Assembly: GCA_963735085.1 (NCBI GenBank)
Contig: CAVTJP010000005.1
Location: forward strand, 2,599,594 to 2,663,593
DNA: 64,000 nucleotides
Reading direction: 5' to 3'
From: DATJGR01 sp963735085
Lineage (GTDB): Bacteria; Pseudomonadota; Gammaproteobacteria; Pseudomonadales; Azotimanducaceae
The position numbers and the translations under genes were made by a program. The notes beneath the pieces were generated by a model that was not told where the DNA came from, made no database searches, and saw only the letters and a list, made by a program, of their open reading frames with translations. This document shows positions 17,908 to 26,341 of this stretch, piece by piece. Position 1 is the stretch's first letter. Each line of letters starts with the position of its first letter.

Positions 17908-17933
17908 AAAAAATCCGCGAATGCGGAGTTTTT
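17908..17933. terminator. bidirectional intrinsic terminator
   Basis: A-run (17908-17913), stem TCCGC, loop GAAT, stem GCGGA, a single G and a run of five Ts (17929-17933). The A-run gives the U-tract on the minus strand and the T-run on the plus strand. It lies exactly between the convergent dienelactone hydrolase and Ldh-type genes; its T-run touches the stop codon of the latter. The stem is short (5 bp) but can extend through the A/T flanks. Confidence 0.75.
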
Positions 17934-19000
17934 CAGCTACGTGTCAGCGCGTTGATCGTCGTATCGTCGAGGCCCGCGTGGCGCGCCGCCTCGACGATGC
18001 CTGACCAGGAATTGTCGTCGATCGAAACGCCATCGCGATTGCGCGCCGCGAGCGATTCGCGTTCGGGGTCGCCAGGCACGCGCACTTTGTCGAAACCGCG
18101 CGCAGGCGTTGTCGACTTGATGTAGTCGACCATCGCGAACACTTCCTGCTGAAACGCGTCGCGATTGCCGAATGCCGCCGGATCGAGGACGAACATCAGC
18201 ATGTGATTGACAATCGTGCCGGGCCGTTGGTGGCCCGGTTGTGCAGTCCACTCGCCGGCAAGTGCGCCGCCCAACAGTTCGCACATCAGCGCGAGTCCGT
18301 AGCCCTTGTGTTTGCCGAACGGGCCGAGCGCACCGAGCGGTTCGCGGAACATCACGTTCGGGTCATTGGTCGGTTCGCCCTGCGCATCCACCAGCGCACC
18401 GTCTTCCACCTGCGTGCCTTTGAAATGCGCGACTCGCACTTTGCCGAGCGCGATCGCGCTGGTGGCCATGTCGAGCACGATCGGCTCGTCGCCGTCGCGC
18501 GGCACGACGCAGCAGAACGGGTTCGTCGTCATGCGCCGTTCGCGTCCGCCCCAAGGCGACACTTGCGGCTCGTGACCGACGACGTTGACGAAATGCACGG
18601 ATACCAGACCGGCGCGCCCGCAGCGTTCGCCATACGCGCCGATGCGACCCAGATGATGTGCGTTGCGCACGCCCATACAGACCAGCCCCGTCGTCTTCAC
18701 CCGTTCGATCGCCAGGTCGGTTGCTTCGCGGCCGACGATCTGGCCGAAGCCGAATTTGCCGTCGACGAGCATCACCGCGCCGCTGTCCCGGACGATCTCG
18801 GCATGCGCATTGGCGTCAAGATGGCCGACGCGGATGTTGCGCACGTAGGCGGGGATCATGCCGACGCCGTGCGAGTCGTGTCCTTTCAGATTGGCTTCGA
18901 CGAGATGCCGTGCAACGTCGCGGGCCACCGATTCGGTGGCGCCGGCGTGCGTGAAGATCTCAGTCGCGAAACCTGTCAGCGCTTCGGGCGAAATGTTCAT
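17933..19000 (-). CDS. Ldh family NAD(P)-dependent oxidoreductase
   Basis: 355-residue enzyme of the malate/L-lactate dehydrogenase family that is distinct from classical LDH (YlbC/ComC/DpkA type). Seen: GHDSHGVGMIPAYVRNI near residue 54-70, the catalytic His in that region, MGVRNAHHLGRIGAYGE near 132, and a KGYGLALMCELLGGALAG near 250. Substrates in the family are 2-hydroxyacids, sulfolactate, ureidoglycolate or cyclic imines, so the real one is open. Length fits. It is divergent from a SMP-30 type lactonase gene with about 100 bases between; a linked sugar-acid or hydroxyacid pathway is possible. Confidence 0.87.
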   Translation of the reverse strand: MNISPEALTGFATEIFTHAGATESVARDVARHLVEANLKGHDSHGVGMIPAYVRNIRVGHLDANAHAEIVRDSGAVMLVDGKFGFGQIVGREATDLAIERVKTTGLVCMGVRNAHHLGRIGAYGERCGRAGLVSVHFVNVVGHEPQVSPWGGRERRMTTNPFCCVVPRDGDEPIVLDMATSAIALGKVRVAHFKGTQVEDGALVDAQGEPTNDPNVMFREPLGALGPFGKHKGYGLALMCELLGGALAGEWTAQPGHQRPGTIVNHMLMFVLDPAAFGNRDAFQQEVFAMVDYIKSTTPARGFDKVRVPGDPERESLAARNRDGVSIDDNSWSGIVEAARHAGLDDTTINALTRS

Positions 19001-19103
19001 AGCGGTAGATTCCGGGGTTGGCCTCGCTGTGGTCGCAGTAGTGTTGCCGTTTCCGAAGCGCTATGACAAGGTGAAACGAAGCGACGGATATCGGGGTGAT
19101 CGC

Positions 19104-19964
19104 GTGCAGGCACTCGCCAAAGGATACGGATTGATCGAAGGCCCGGTGTGGCATCCGCAACGCGGACTGCTGTTCAGCGATGTGTTGTTTGGCGGGGTGT
19201 TCGCACTGTCGAGCAACGGCGAAGTCAGCTCGGTATTCGAACATCGGCGCGGCATCGGTGGAATGGCGCTGCATACGGCGGGTGGCCTGGTCGTCAGCGG
19301 CCGCAACGTGTCATACAAAGGATTCGATGGCGGCGCGACTGTGACGTTGCTGGATTCGGATCCCGATCACGGCAACGTTGGCTACAACGATCTAACGACC
19401 GATGCGAAGGGGCGAATTTACGTCGGATCGCTCGGTTCCAGCCCGGTGTTCGCCGACGGTCGCGCACCGCAGTCCGGCAATCTGTATCTGATCGATCTCG
19501 ACGGCGCAGCGCGGATCGTCGGACATGACGTGCAACTCACCAACGGACTCGGCTTCGCGCCAGACGGACGCACGCTGTATCACTCGGACAGCCGCCGCCG
19601 TAGCGTGTTCTGCTATGCAGTGGCGGCTGACGGCAGCCTCGGCGAGAAACGTCTGTTCGCGTGTCCCGAGAAAGGCGTGCCGGACGGTCTGGTGGTATCC
19701 GTAGACGGTCGCGTGTGGGTGGCCCTCGCCGGCGATGGCCACGGCGTTGCGGTATTCAGCGCCGCCGGCGACCCGGCAGGATTTGTTGAGATTCCACAGC
19801 CAATGTGTACCAGCGTGTGCTTTGGCGGCGATGATCTGCGGGACCTTTACATCGTGTCGGGCTCGGAAGGCTCCGGATCGGATCGCGGCGGTGCGATTTA
19901 TCTGCATCGCTGCGATGTCGCCGGCATACCGGTCGCGCCCGCGCAAACAGCTATTCCAAGTTAA
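19104..19964 (+). CDS. SMP-30/gluconolactonase family protein
   Basis: 286-residue six-bladed beta-propeller lactonase. Typical pieces are GLIEGPVWHPQRGLLFSDV (metal-ligand Glu in EGPVW), GYNDLTTDAKGRIYVGSLG, LTNGLGFAPDGRTLYHSDS and VPDGLVVSVDGRVWVA. The family hydrolyses sugar lactones with a divalent metal. I chose the GTG at 19104 (VQALAKGYG), which has GGGGTG five bases before it and gives the usual family length; longer in-frame starts reach into the Ldh gene. It precedes an enoyl-CoA hydratase gene by 26 bases on the same strand. Confidence 0.87.
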   Translation: MQALAKGYGLIEGPVWHPQRGLLFSDVLFGGVFALSSNGEVSSVFEHRRGIGGMALHTAGGLVVSGRNVSYKGFDGGATVTLLDSDPDHGNVGYNDLTTDAKGRIYVGSLGSSPVFADGRAPQSGNLYLIDLDGAARIVGHDVQLTNGLGFAPDGRTLYHSDSRRRSVFCYAVAADGSLGEKRLFACPEKGVPDGLVVSVDGRVWVALAGDGHGVAVFSAAGDPAGFVEIPQPMCTSVCFGGDDLRDLYIVSGSEGSGSDRGGAIYLHRCDVAGIPVAPAQTAIPS

Positions 19965-19990
19965 CGATCGAACGAAGGGGCAGCACCTAT

Positions 19991-20824
19991 ATGGAGAAGA
20001 TCGTGAATAAGATCGAAACAGGTACCGAACATCTGTTGGCGACTGAGTCTGATGGTGTCGCGACGCTGACGATGAATCGCCCGGAGCGCCGCAATGCGTT
20101 GTCAGGCGAGATGCTCGATGGGATGGCGCGTGCGCTCGATTACGCGGAACGCTCGGCGCACGTGCACTGCGTCGTGTTGACGGGTGCCGGTGGCGGTTTC
20201 TGTGCGGGTGGCGATGTGAAAGGCATGGCGGCCGGCGGGGGAGGTGCCGGCAATGGTCCGACGCTGGATGAGCGCATTCACGCTCAGCGGCTCTCGCAAC
20301 GCAATACGGCGGGGCGCATCTACCTGATGCCGAAGCCGGTCATCGCGATGTTGCCGGGTCCGGCGGCGGGTGCCGGTCTGTCTCTCGCGTTAGCGTGTGA
20401 TATGCGCATCATGTCCGAGACCGCGGTGATTACGACGGCGTTCGCGAAAGTCGGATTCAGCGGCGACTACGGCGGCACGTATTTTCTGGCGCAACTCGTC
20501 GGTAGCGGAAAGGCACGCGAACTGTATTACTTGTCTGAACGAATCGACGCGACCGAGTGTTTGCGGCTGGGCATTGCGAATCGCGTGGTTGCTGCGGCCG
20601 ATTTGGAGCGCGTGACATCCGAGATCGCGCGGCGCCTTGCCGCCGGCCCCACGGTTGCGTATCGCTACATGAAGGAGAACTTCAATCGCGCGGCGGCCGG
20701 CGATGTGATCGAGTGTCTCGATCTCGAGGCAACCCATCACATCCATACCGGACTGACGCAGGATCACCGGGAAGCGGCCAGGGCGTTCGTCGAAAAGCGT
20801 GAACCGACATTCTCTGGTCGCTAA
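19991..20824 (+). CDS. enoyl-CoA hydratase/isomerase
   Basis: 277-residue crotonase-superfamily protein. Seen: MNRPERRNALSGEML, the oxyanion-hole region GGGFCAGGDVKGMA and a second oxyanion strand GPAAGAGLSLALACDM; the acidic residues at the usual hydratase positions are not both obvious, so isomerase or other crotonase activity is also possible. The family handles acyl-CoA thioesters. ATG at 19991 has GAAGGGG upstream. It is 26 bases after the lactonase gene and probably shares its message. Convergent with the slipin gene, whose stop is only 17 bases away, and no clear terminator lies between. Confidence 0.88.
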   Translation: MEKIVNKIETGTEHLLATESDGVATLTMNRPERRNALSGEMLDGMARALDYAERSAHVHCVVLTGAGGGFCAGGDVKGMAAGGGGAGNGPTLDERIHAQRLSQRNTAGRIYLMPKPVIAMLPGPAAGAGLSLALACDMRIMSETAVITTAFAKVGFSGDYGGTYFLAQLVGSGKARELYYLSERIDATECLRLGIANRVVAAADLERVTSEIARRLAAGPTVAYRYMKENFNRAAAGDVIECLDLEATHHIHTGLTQDHREAARAFVEKREPTFSGR

Positions 20825-20841
20825 CGAGATTCGAAGGCGCG

Positions 20842-21609
20842 CTACTTCTGTTCGGGTAGTCGCGCCTGCAGCAGCCTCGACACTGTATCCATCAGATCGA
20901 TCGGAATCGGGAACGCGACTGTGGAGTTCTTCTCTCCAGCGATTTCCACCAGGGTTTGTAGATAGCGCAGTTGCAACGACATCGGCTGGGTCGCGAGTTG
21001 CGCGGCCGCATCGACCAGCTTCTGCGCCGCCTGGGACTCCCCTTCGGCGTGAATGACTTTGGCGCGGCGTTCCCGCTCAGCTTCGGCTTGCTTGGCGATC
21101 GCGCGAATCATGCTCTCGTCGATATCGACGTGCTTGATTTCGACGTTCGCAACCTTGATGCCCCATTGATCGGTCTGCTGGTCGAGAATCTTCTGTAGAT
21201 CCACGTTGAGTTTGTCGCGTTCGGCAAGCAGTGCGTCGAGTTCATGCCGGCCGAGCACGGAACGCAGTGTCGTCTGCGCGAGTTGCCCCGTCGCTTCGAC
21301 GTAGTTCTCGACGTTGACGATCGCGCGTTCCGGATCGACGACGCGAAAGTACAGCACCGCATTCACTTTCACCGACACGTTGTCGCGCGTGATCAGATCC
21401 TGGCTGGGCACGTCCATCACGATGGTACGCAAATCGAGCTTCACCATCTGCTGCACGACCGGGATCAGGATGATCAGGCCAGGACCCTTGACCGCATAGA
21501 AACGCCCGAGCATGAACACGACACCGCGTTCGTACTCGCGCAGCACGCGTATTGCGCTGAACAACAGAAATGCGATCAGTGCAATCAGAATTCCGGAAAA
21601 AAGTTCCAT
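20842..21609 (-). CDS. slipin family SPFH membrane protein
   Basis: 255-residue stomatin/slipin. A single N-terminal hydrophobic hairpin (about residues 3-22) is followed by the SPFH domain (REYERGVVFMLGRFYAVKGPGL, LDLRTIVMDVPSQDLITRDNV, WGIKVANVEIKHVDI) and a C-terminal coiled coil (AKQAEAERERRAKVIHAEGE). It assembles into membrane rings that organise microdomains. The ATG at 21609 overlaps the stop of the NfeD-protease gene (ATGA). This pairing is conserved in bacteria and archaea, and the NfeD-type protease is known to cleave stomatin C-termini in archaea, so the two act together. Confidence 0.93.
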   Translation of the reverse strand: MELFSGILIALIAFLLFSAIRVLREYERGVVFMLGRFYAVKGPGLIILIPVVQQMVKLDLRTIVMDVPSQDLITRDNVSVKVNAVLYFRVVDPERAIVNVENYVEATGQLAQTTLRSVLGRHELDALLAERDKLNVDLQKILDQQTDQWGIKVANVEIKHVDIDESMIRAIAKQAEAERERRAKVIHAEGESQAAQKLVDAAAQLATQPMSLQLRYLQTLVEIAGEKNSTVAFPIPIDLMDTVSRLLQARLPEQK

Positions 21610-23045
21610 CAGGTTTGCTCCTGTGGTTCGACCATGAGAACGAGACCGTCGATTGCAACGACTCGCACCTGTGTATCTTTGGTCAGCGGTATTTTCGCTG
21701 ACGCCTGCCAGATTTCGCCGCCAAGGCGCACCAGACCGCGCCGCGAGAAATCCTCCATCACCAGCGCCGTCGCGCCGACAATCGATTCGCGACCGCTGAC
21801 AACCTTGGCATGGCGCGATCGAACAGCTACGCCGACGACGAACAGGAAGAACGCCACGGACGCTACGGCAAATGCGGCAATGATCGGCATCGAGATCTGA
21901 TATCCGGGCAAATCGGTATCCATGAGTATCACCGAACCAAACACGAATGAAACCGCACCGCCGACGCCGAGCACGCCGAATCCGGGCGAAAATGCTTCGG
22001 CCACCATCAGGCCGACGCCGACGACGATCAATGCAAGCCCCGCGTAATTGACCGGCAGCATCTGCAGCGCGTAGCCGGCGAGCAGCAGACAAATGACACC
22101 GACTACACCAGGTACGCCAGTGCCGGGGTGATAGAACTCCAGAATCAGCCCGTAGATGCCGATCATCATCAGGATGTAGGCGATGTTCGGATCGGTGATC
22201 AGCGATAGCAGTTCGTAGCGCCAGCCGGGTACTACCCGTTTGATCACCGGGTCGGTCAGGTCGAGCGTCACAGCGCCGTCCTGGACTTTGATCTTGCGGC
22301 CATTGAGTTTGGCGAGCAGATCGGTGAGGTTTGGCGCGATGAGGTCGATGACGTGTTCGGCGAGCGCTTCGGAGGCAGGCAGGTTGGCAGCTTCACGCAC
22401 GGTCTTTTCCGCCCACTCCTGGTTGCGGCCGCGCAGTTCGGCGAGGCCGCGAATATATGCGACCGCGTCGTTGAGCACCTTGCGCTCCATCGTCGTACCC
22501 TGCAGCGGTGCCGGCGCCTGCTGTGTGCCGCTGTCGTCCTTGCCGGATTTGTCGGCGGGTTTGGGTGTTGGCTGGGGATTGGAGCCCGGCATTGGAAACG
22601 GCGATTCGCTGCCGATGTTGACCGGTGTCGATGAACCGATATTCGTCGCCGGCGCCATCGCCGCGATGTGGCTGGCGTACATCAGGTAAGTACCTGCGCT
22701 TGCGGCGCGTGACCCGTTCGGGGCCACGTACGTTGCAACCGGTACCTTCGAGGCGAGGATCGCCTTGATCATGTCGCGCATCGAATGATCGAGGCCGCCG
22801 GGTGTATCGAGCTGCATGACGAACAGCATTGCATCGGTACGCTGGGCGGCATGTAGATTCGAAATGAAGTAATCCGCGGTTGCCGGGCCGATCGGGCCGT
22901 CCAGTTCGAGCAGCCAGACGGTGCGGCCCGATGCGAAGGCGGTGTTCGAGAGTGCCCCAATAGCCAGCGCTATCGAAAGCCCCCAACAAAGCGCGCGATT
23001 CGTCACGCGAAACCGGGGGCGCAGCTGCCATCGAAGTCCGCTCAT
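21609..23045 (-). CDS. NfeD family membrane serine protease
   Basis: 478-residue protein. An N-terminal signal or anchor (about 17-38) precedes a ClpP-class protease domain (LELDGPIGPATADYFISNL, QLDTPGG, then GSRAASAGTYLMYA holding the catalytic Ser in ASAGT and the lysine in MERKVLNDAVAYIRG). After it come four to five membrane segments and a C-terminal OB-fold NfeD domain (RESIVGATALVMEDF to the end). A proline/lysine-rich insert (about 150-175) lies inside the protease part. It should be an inner-membrane protease working on the slipin encoded next. This is the long, nfeD1b-type form with the protease domain retained. Confidence 0.92.
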   Translation of the reverse strand: MSGLRWQLRPRFRVTNRALCWGLSIALAIGALSNTAFASGRTVWLLELDGPIGPATADYFISNLHAAQRTDAMLFVMQLDTPGGLDHSMRDMIKAILASKVPVATYVAPNGSRAASAGTYLMYASHIAAMAPATNIGSSTPVNIGSESPFPMPGSNPQPTPKPADKSGKDDSGTQQAPAPLQGTTMERKVLNDAVAYIRGLAELRGRNQEWAEKTVREAANLPASEALAEHVIDLIAPNLTDLLAKLNGRKIKVQDGAVTLDLTDPVIKRVVPGWRYELLSLITDPNIAYILMMIGIYGLILEFYHPGTGVPGVVGVICLLLAGYALQMLPVNYAGLALIVVGVGLMVAEAFSPGFGVLGVGGAVSFVFGSVILMDTDLPGYQISMPIIAAFAVASVAFFLFVVGVAVRSRHAKVVSGRESIVGATALVMEDFSRRGLVRLGGEIWQASAKIPLTKDTQVRVVAIDGLVLMVEPQEQT

Positions 23046-23085
23046 GGCCTAGTGTCGCACGTCGGCAAGAGCGAGTCGCCCGCGC

Positions 23086-23107
23086 AAAAAACCGGCCACT
23101 TCGCCGG
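23086..23107 (-). terminator. intrinsic terminator after cysteine synthase gene
   Basis: On the minus strand, CCGGC, a six-base loop and GCCGG are followed directly by six Ts. It lies about 40 bases past the stop codon of the cysteine synthase gene and upstream of the NfeD gene, so the latter probably has its own promoter in the remaining few dozen bases. Confidence 0.7.
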
Positions 23108-23145
23108 ATTCCGACTCCGCGCTGGCTCCGCAGAACCGCTACGTG

Positions 23146-24126
23146 TTAACCGTCAACGTTCAAGCCACGCTCGGCAAGCCACTCCCGATTGAACAGCCGA
23201 GACTGATATTTGCCGCCGCCATCGCAGAGCATCGTAACGACGGTGTGGCCCGGACCCAGGTCGCGCGCGACGTTGACCGCGGCAGCGAGATTCACCCCGG
23301 TCGATGAACCAAAGAACCACCCCTCGGTGCGCAACATGCGATACACCATCGACACGGTGTCCTGATCGCTGATCTGGACGGCATCATCGATTTGCGTATC
23401 CGCGAGATTGTCGGTTACCCGACTGTTGCCGATGCCTTCGGTGATCGATGGACCGGGGCTCATGACGGCGTCGCCGGTCTTGACGTAGCTGTACAACGCG
23501 CTGCCGGGCGGGTCCGCCAGCACGATCCTGATGCGAGAGTTGTACTCCTTCAGATAGCGGCTGATGCCGGCCAGGGTGCCGCCGGTGCCCACTGCGCACG
23601 TGAATGCATCGATCCGCCCCTGCGTCTGGCGCCACATCTCGGGCCCGGTCGACTGGTAGTGTGCGAGACGGTTCGCCACATTGTCGAACTGGTTGGCCCA
23701 CACGGCGCCGGGCACTTCCTTCGCGTAGCGTCCCGCCTGCTTCTGATAGTTCATGTCGTCGCTGTATGGCACCGTCTTCACCAGACGAACTTCGGCGCCG
23801 AGCGTACCCAGCAGATCGACTTTTTCCTGCGACTGGTTGTCGGGCATGTAGATCACGCAGCGGTAACCGCGCGCGTTGCAGATGTGTGCGATGCCGATAC
23901 CGGTGTTGCCTGCGGTACCTTCGACGACGATGCCGCCCGGCTGCAGCGAACCGTCCTGCTCGGCCGCGCGGATCATCCAGAGCGCGGCGCGATCTTTCAC
24001 CGAGCCACCCGGGTTGAGGAACTCGGCCTTACCGAGAATTTCGCAGCCCGTCTCGTCCGATAGCGTTGCGAGCCTGATCAGCGGCGTGTTGCCAACGGTA
24101 TCGATGAAGCCCGTGCGCGTGGTCAT
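23146..24126 (-). CDS. PLP-dependent cysteine synthase
   Basis: 326-residue fold-type II PLP enzyme. The Schiff-base lysine is K44 in NPGGSVKDRAA; the substrate loop reads EGTAGNTGIGIA; the phosphate-binding glycine loop is AVGTGGTLAG. It joins O-acetylserine (or a related acceptor) with sulfide. It differs from E. coli CysK by an extended middle segment (residues about 125-160), as in a subgroup of longer cysteine synthases found in Proteobacteria; no CBS or ACT domain follows. The ATG at 24126 is chosen because it starts just before the conserved TVGNTPLIRL. Ends at an intrinsic terminator. Confidence 0.88.
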   Translation of the reverse strand: MTTRTGFIDTVGNTPLIRLATLSDETGCEILGKAEFLNPGGSVKDRAALWMIRAAEQDGSLQPGGIVVEGTAGNTGIGIAHICNARGYRCVIYMPDNQSQEKVDLLGTLGAEVRLVKTVPYSDDMNYQKQAGRYAKEVPGAVWANQFDNVANRLAHYQSTGPEMWRQTQGRIDAFTCAVGTGGTLAGISRYLKEYNSRIRIVLADPPGSALYSYVKTGDAVMSPGPSITEGIGNSRVTDNLADTQIDDAVQISDQDTVSMVYRMLRTEGWFFGSSTGVNLAAAVNVARDLGPGHTVVTMLCDGGGKYQSRLFNREWLAERGLNVDG

Positions 24127-24239
24127 ACTTACCCGCAGAATGCAAAAACCAGTGAGTCTAGCGGGTTGATCGGATGCGCCCAAGACCAGCTCGGAATATA
24201 GACATAGCGCACCGCGCGTCCGAGGTGCGGTGCGGCGCG

Positions 24240-24470
24240 TTATTGCGGGGGCGGGGGCGGGTGCGCTTGCGGTTGCGCCGCACTCGGTTCAGCGCCATAG
24301 AGCTTCTGGTAGCCCTCAACCATTGCGCAGCGAACTTCCAGTGGTATCGCCGGCCACATGCGCTGCAGTCTCGGGCTGACCAGCAGGCGCCAATCCTCTC
24401 GCTCGACTGCGTCGAATTCCGGTTCGATGGCGGGTCCGAGGTATCGAATCAACGGATATTCCAACTTCAT
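24240..24470 (-). CDS. small hypothetical protein with proline-rich tail
   Basis: 76-residue soluble protein starting at an ATG with AGGGGA nine bases upstream. The body is mixed helical (MKLEYPLIRYLGPAIEPEFD, MWPAIPLEVRCAMVEGYQKLYG) and ends in a short tail rich in Gln, Ala, His and five consecutive prolines. No family recognised. It stands alone, 113 bases upstream of the cysteine synthase start on the same strand. Confidence 0.6.
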   Translation of the reverse strand: MKLEYPLIRYLGPAIEPEFDAVEREDWRLLVSPRLQRMWPAIPLEVRCAMVEGYQKLYGAEPSAAQPQAHPPPPPQ

Positions 24471-25125
24471 GACTGATGTCCCCTGGCTTGCTGTGGTCCG
24501 GTCCCAACGTCCCTGAAGCGAGTGTATTGCAGCGACGTTCAATTCCCAACCGTGATGCCGTCCGCTGATACCGCGTACTGCGCCGGTCCGTGCTCGCCGA
24601 GTGCAAATGATTTGTGAACGCCACCGCAGTAAGCCCCTCGGTCCCTCGACTAACGTTCGCTTTCCGAAGATTTACGCGGTGTGCGCGGAACGAGACCGAT
24701 GCAAAACTGCATCAAAACGAGCGCAGAAGGGAAGGATCAACGGTTCAAGGACTGGGGATCGCTGTCGTGGCGGGTTGGATGTTCCACACCTCATCCAGTT
24801 GTCACGAGCAGTCGGCGGTTCCCGGTTCTTCTTCTCAGCAAGACCAGCGTAGATCGACCGAATCTGATTGGCATGACCGGAACGGATCCCGGTCGAGTCA
24901 TTGCGTCACCAAGGATCGGTGCGCAAAGGGGCGCTGAGCGCCCAAGAGCGATCCATGTCGGCAGTTCGAAAGTCCAACCGGGACGGAAACCGGGCGCCAC
25001 CGTTGCAGTAGTTTGCGGTGCAGTGACTTTCGACGACATGATCGATCGCGTACGTTTAACTCTGCTGGCGGTGGCGACCGGATAGCAGCGATGTCGCGGT
25101 GTGGACAACAACGAAAGGTAATGCC
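24471..25125. other. 650-base intergenic region without clear gene
   Basis: Divergent gap between the small minus-strand gene and the TlpA gene. Several overlapping short reading frames cross it, but none has a ribosome-binding site, family motif or the strong third-position GC bias of the neighbours. No tRNA cloverleaf or riboswitch signature was recognised. The A-rich piece about 24690-24735 and the last 100 bases could hold promoters. It is the longest non-coding stretch of the window and might encode a small RNA. Confidence 0.5.
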
Positions 25126-25614
25126 ATGAAACTCCTGAAGCTGATTGCCGCCCTGTGCATCTGCGTACCCTCACTGTGTCAGGCCGTCGCAGTATCCGAT
25201 GTCGCGCCCGACTTCACGCTGAAAAGCGTGGATGGCACGAACACACGCTTGAAAGAATTCCGAGGTCAGGTTGTGTTGATCAACTTCTGGGCCAGTTGGT
25301 GCGGACCATGCCGCCAGGAAATGCCACTGCTCGAGCGCATCGACGAACGCTACAAAGATGCCGGGTTCACCATTCTCGGCGTGAATGTCGAGGGCAAGGC
25401 CGGCCCGGCGAAAGAAGTCGCCAGCAAGGCGGGCGTGACCTTTCCGGTGCTGGTCGATGAGGGACAGAAAGTCAGCGAACTCTACGATCTGGAATCGATG
25501 CCGAGCAGCATCGTCGTTGATCGCGACGGAATTGTTCGCTACGTCCACCGTGGCTACAAACCGGGCGATGAAACCAAGTACCTGAAAGTGGTCAAGCAAC
25601 TGATCAACCAGTAG
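25126..25614 (+). CDS. TlpA/ResA-like thioredoxin
   Basis: 162-residue periplasmic thiol-disulfide oxidoreductase. A signal peptide (MKLLKLIAALCICVPSLCQA) is followed by the thioredoxin fold, with the redox motif W-C59-G-P-C62 in FWASWCGPCRQEMP and the cis-proline segment SMPSS near residue 127. TlpA-type proteins reduce or isomerise disulfides, often for cytochromes. ATG at 25126 has AAAGGT upstream. It is the first gene of a ten-gene plus-strand array (25.1-34.7 kb) with 39 bases to the next start, so it may serve folding of the secreted parts; those contain few cysteines, so this link is a guess. Confidence 0.9.
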   Translation: MKLLKLIAALCICVPSLCQAVAVSDVAPDFTLKSVDGTNTRLKEFRGQVVLINFWASWCGPCRQEMPLLERIDERYKDAGFTILGVNVEGKAGPAKEVASKAGVTFPVLVDEGQKVSELYDLESMPSSIVVDRDGIVRYVHRGYKPGDETKYLKVVKQLINQ

Positions 25615-25653
25615 TTCGACAATAGTTCGAGCACGCGGCCGAGGATTGACCAG

Positions 25654-26319
25654 ATGCAACGGATCGCATTGTTTCTACCCACGCTGCTCTTGATGAGCCT
25701 GCTGGGTGTGTCCGCGGTCGCCGCAGACGCGCCGCCTGCGACTACTACGACGTCCACCGCTGCGGTTCTTGAGGGTGCTGCTGCGAAGGCTGCGCAACCG
25801 GCAGCAGCGCAACCAACCTCAGCGCAACCAACCACAGCGCAACCGAAAGCTGACAGCGCCAAAGCCGAAGGTACCTTGGCGCTGAGCAGCCAGATGGAAG
25901 ACATCAAGCACAACCTGGTCGATCTCAAGCGGGACCTGGTCGTACTCGAAGAAGACCTGCTGTACCCCGCGAGTTCTCAGGTGGCGGTATTCCTGTCGAT
26001 GGACGTCGGCAAGTTCTTTGCACTGGACGCCGTCACGCTGAAACTCAACGGCAAAGACGTCACCCATTACCTGTATACGCAGAAGCAGGTGGACGCGCTG
26101 TTTCGCGGCGGTGTGCAACGCCTCTACGTCGGCAACGTAAAGCAGGGACAGAATCGACTGACGGCATTCTTCACCGGTCGTGGTCCCGAAGGTCGCGACT
26201 ACAAGCGCGCGACCACGGTCACTTTCCAGAAGTCGTTCGAGCCCAGCTACGTGGAACTGAAGATTTCGGATTCGACGGCGAAGTATCAGCCCGAGTTCGT
26301 CGCGACCGTTTCGCCGTAG
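25654..26319 (+). CDS. secreted hypothetical protein, envelope-machine cluster
   Basis: 221-residue protein with a signal peptide (about residues 1-23). A low-complexity Ala/Gln/Pro/Thr linker follows, including a DNA micro-repeat of about 15 bp (SAQPTTAQP-like units, 25800-25850). Then comes a short predicted coiled coil (QMEDIKHNLVDLKRDLVVLEEDL) and a beta-rich C-terminal domain (about 105-215). No family recognised. The linker-coil-domain layout suits a periplasmic adaptor that reaches across the cell wall. It sits between the TlpA gene and a TPR gene with gaps of about 20-40 bases, so it belongs to the same operon. Confidence 0.7.
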   Translation: MQRIALFLPTLLLMSLLGVSAVAADAPPATTTTSTAAVLEGAAAKAAQPAAAQPTSAQPTTAQPKADSAKAEGTLALSSQMEDIKHNLVDLKRDLVVLEEDLLYPASSQVAVFLSMDVGKFFALDAVTLKLNGKDVTHYLYTQKQVDALFRGGVQRLYVGNVKQGQNRLTAFFTGRGPEGRDYKRATTVTFQKSFEPSYVELKISDSTAKYQPEFVATVSP

Positions 26320-26341
26320 ATAGCCGCAGCAAGGATGGTGC

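Noticed and set aside
24735..24760. GGTTCAAG as a tRNA T-loop
   Set aside because: No acceptor stem, anticodon arm or CCA end could be folded around it.
24601..25085. Several short plus-strand frames in the gap before the TlpA gene
   Set aside because: No ribosome-binding site, no motif, Ser/Arg-rich translation unlike neighbours; treated as non-coding.
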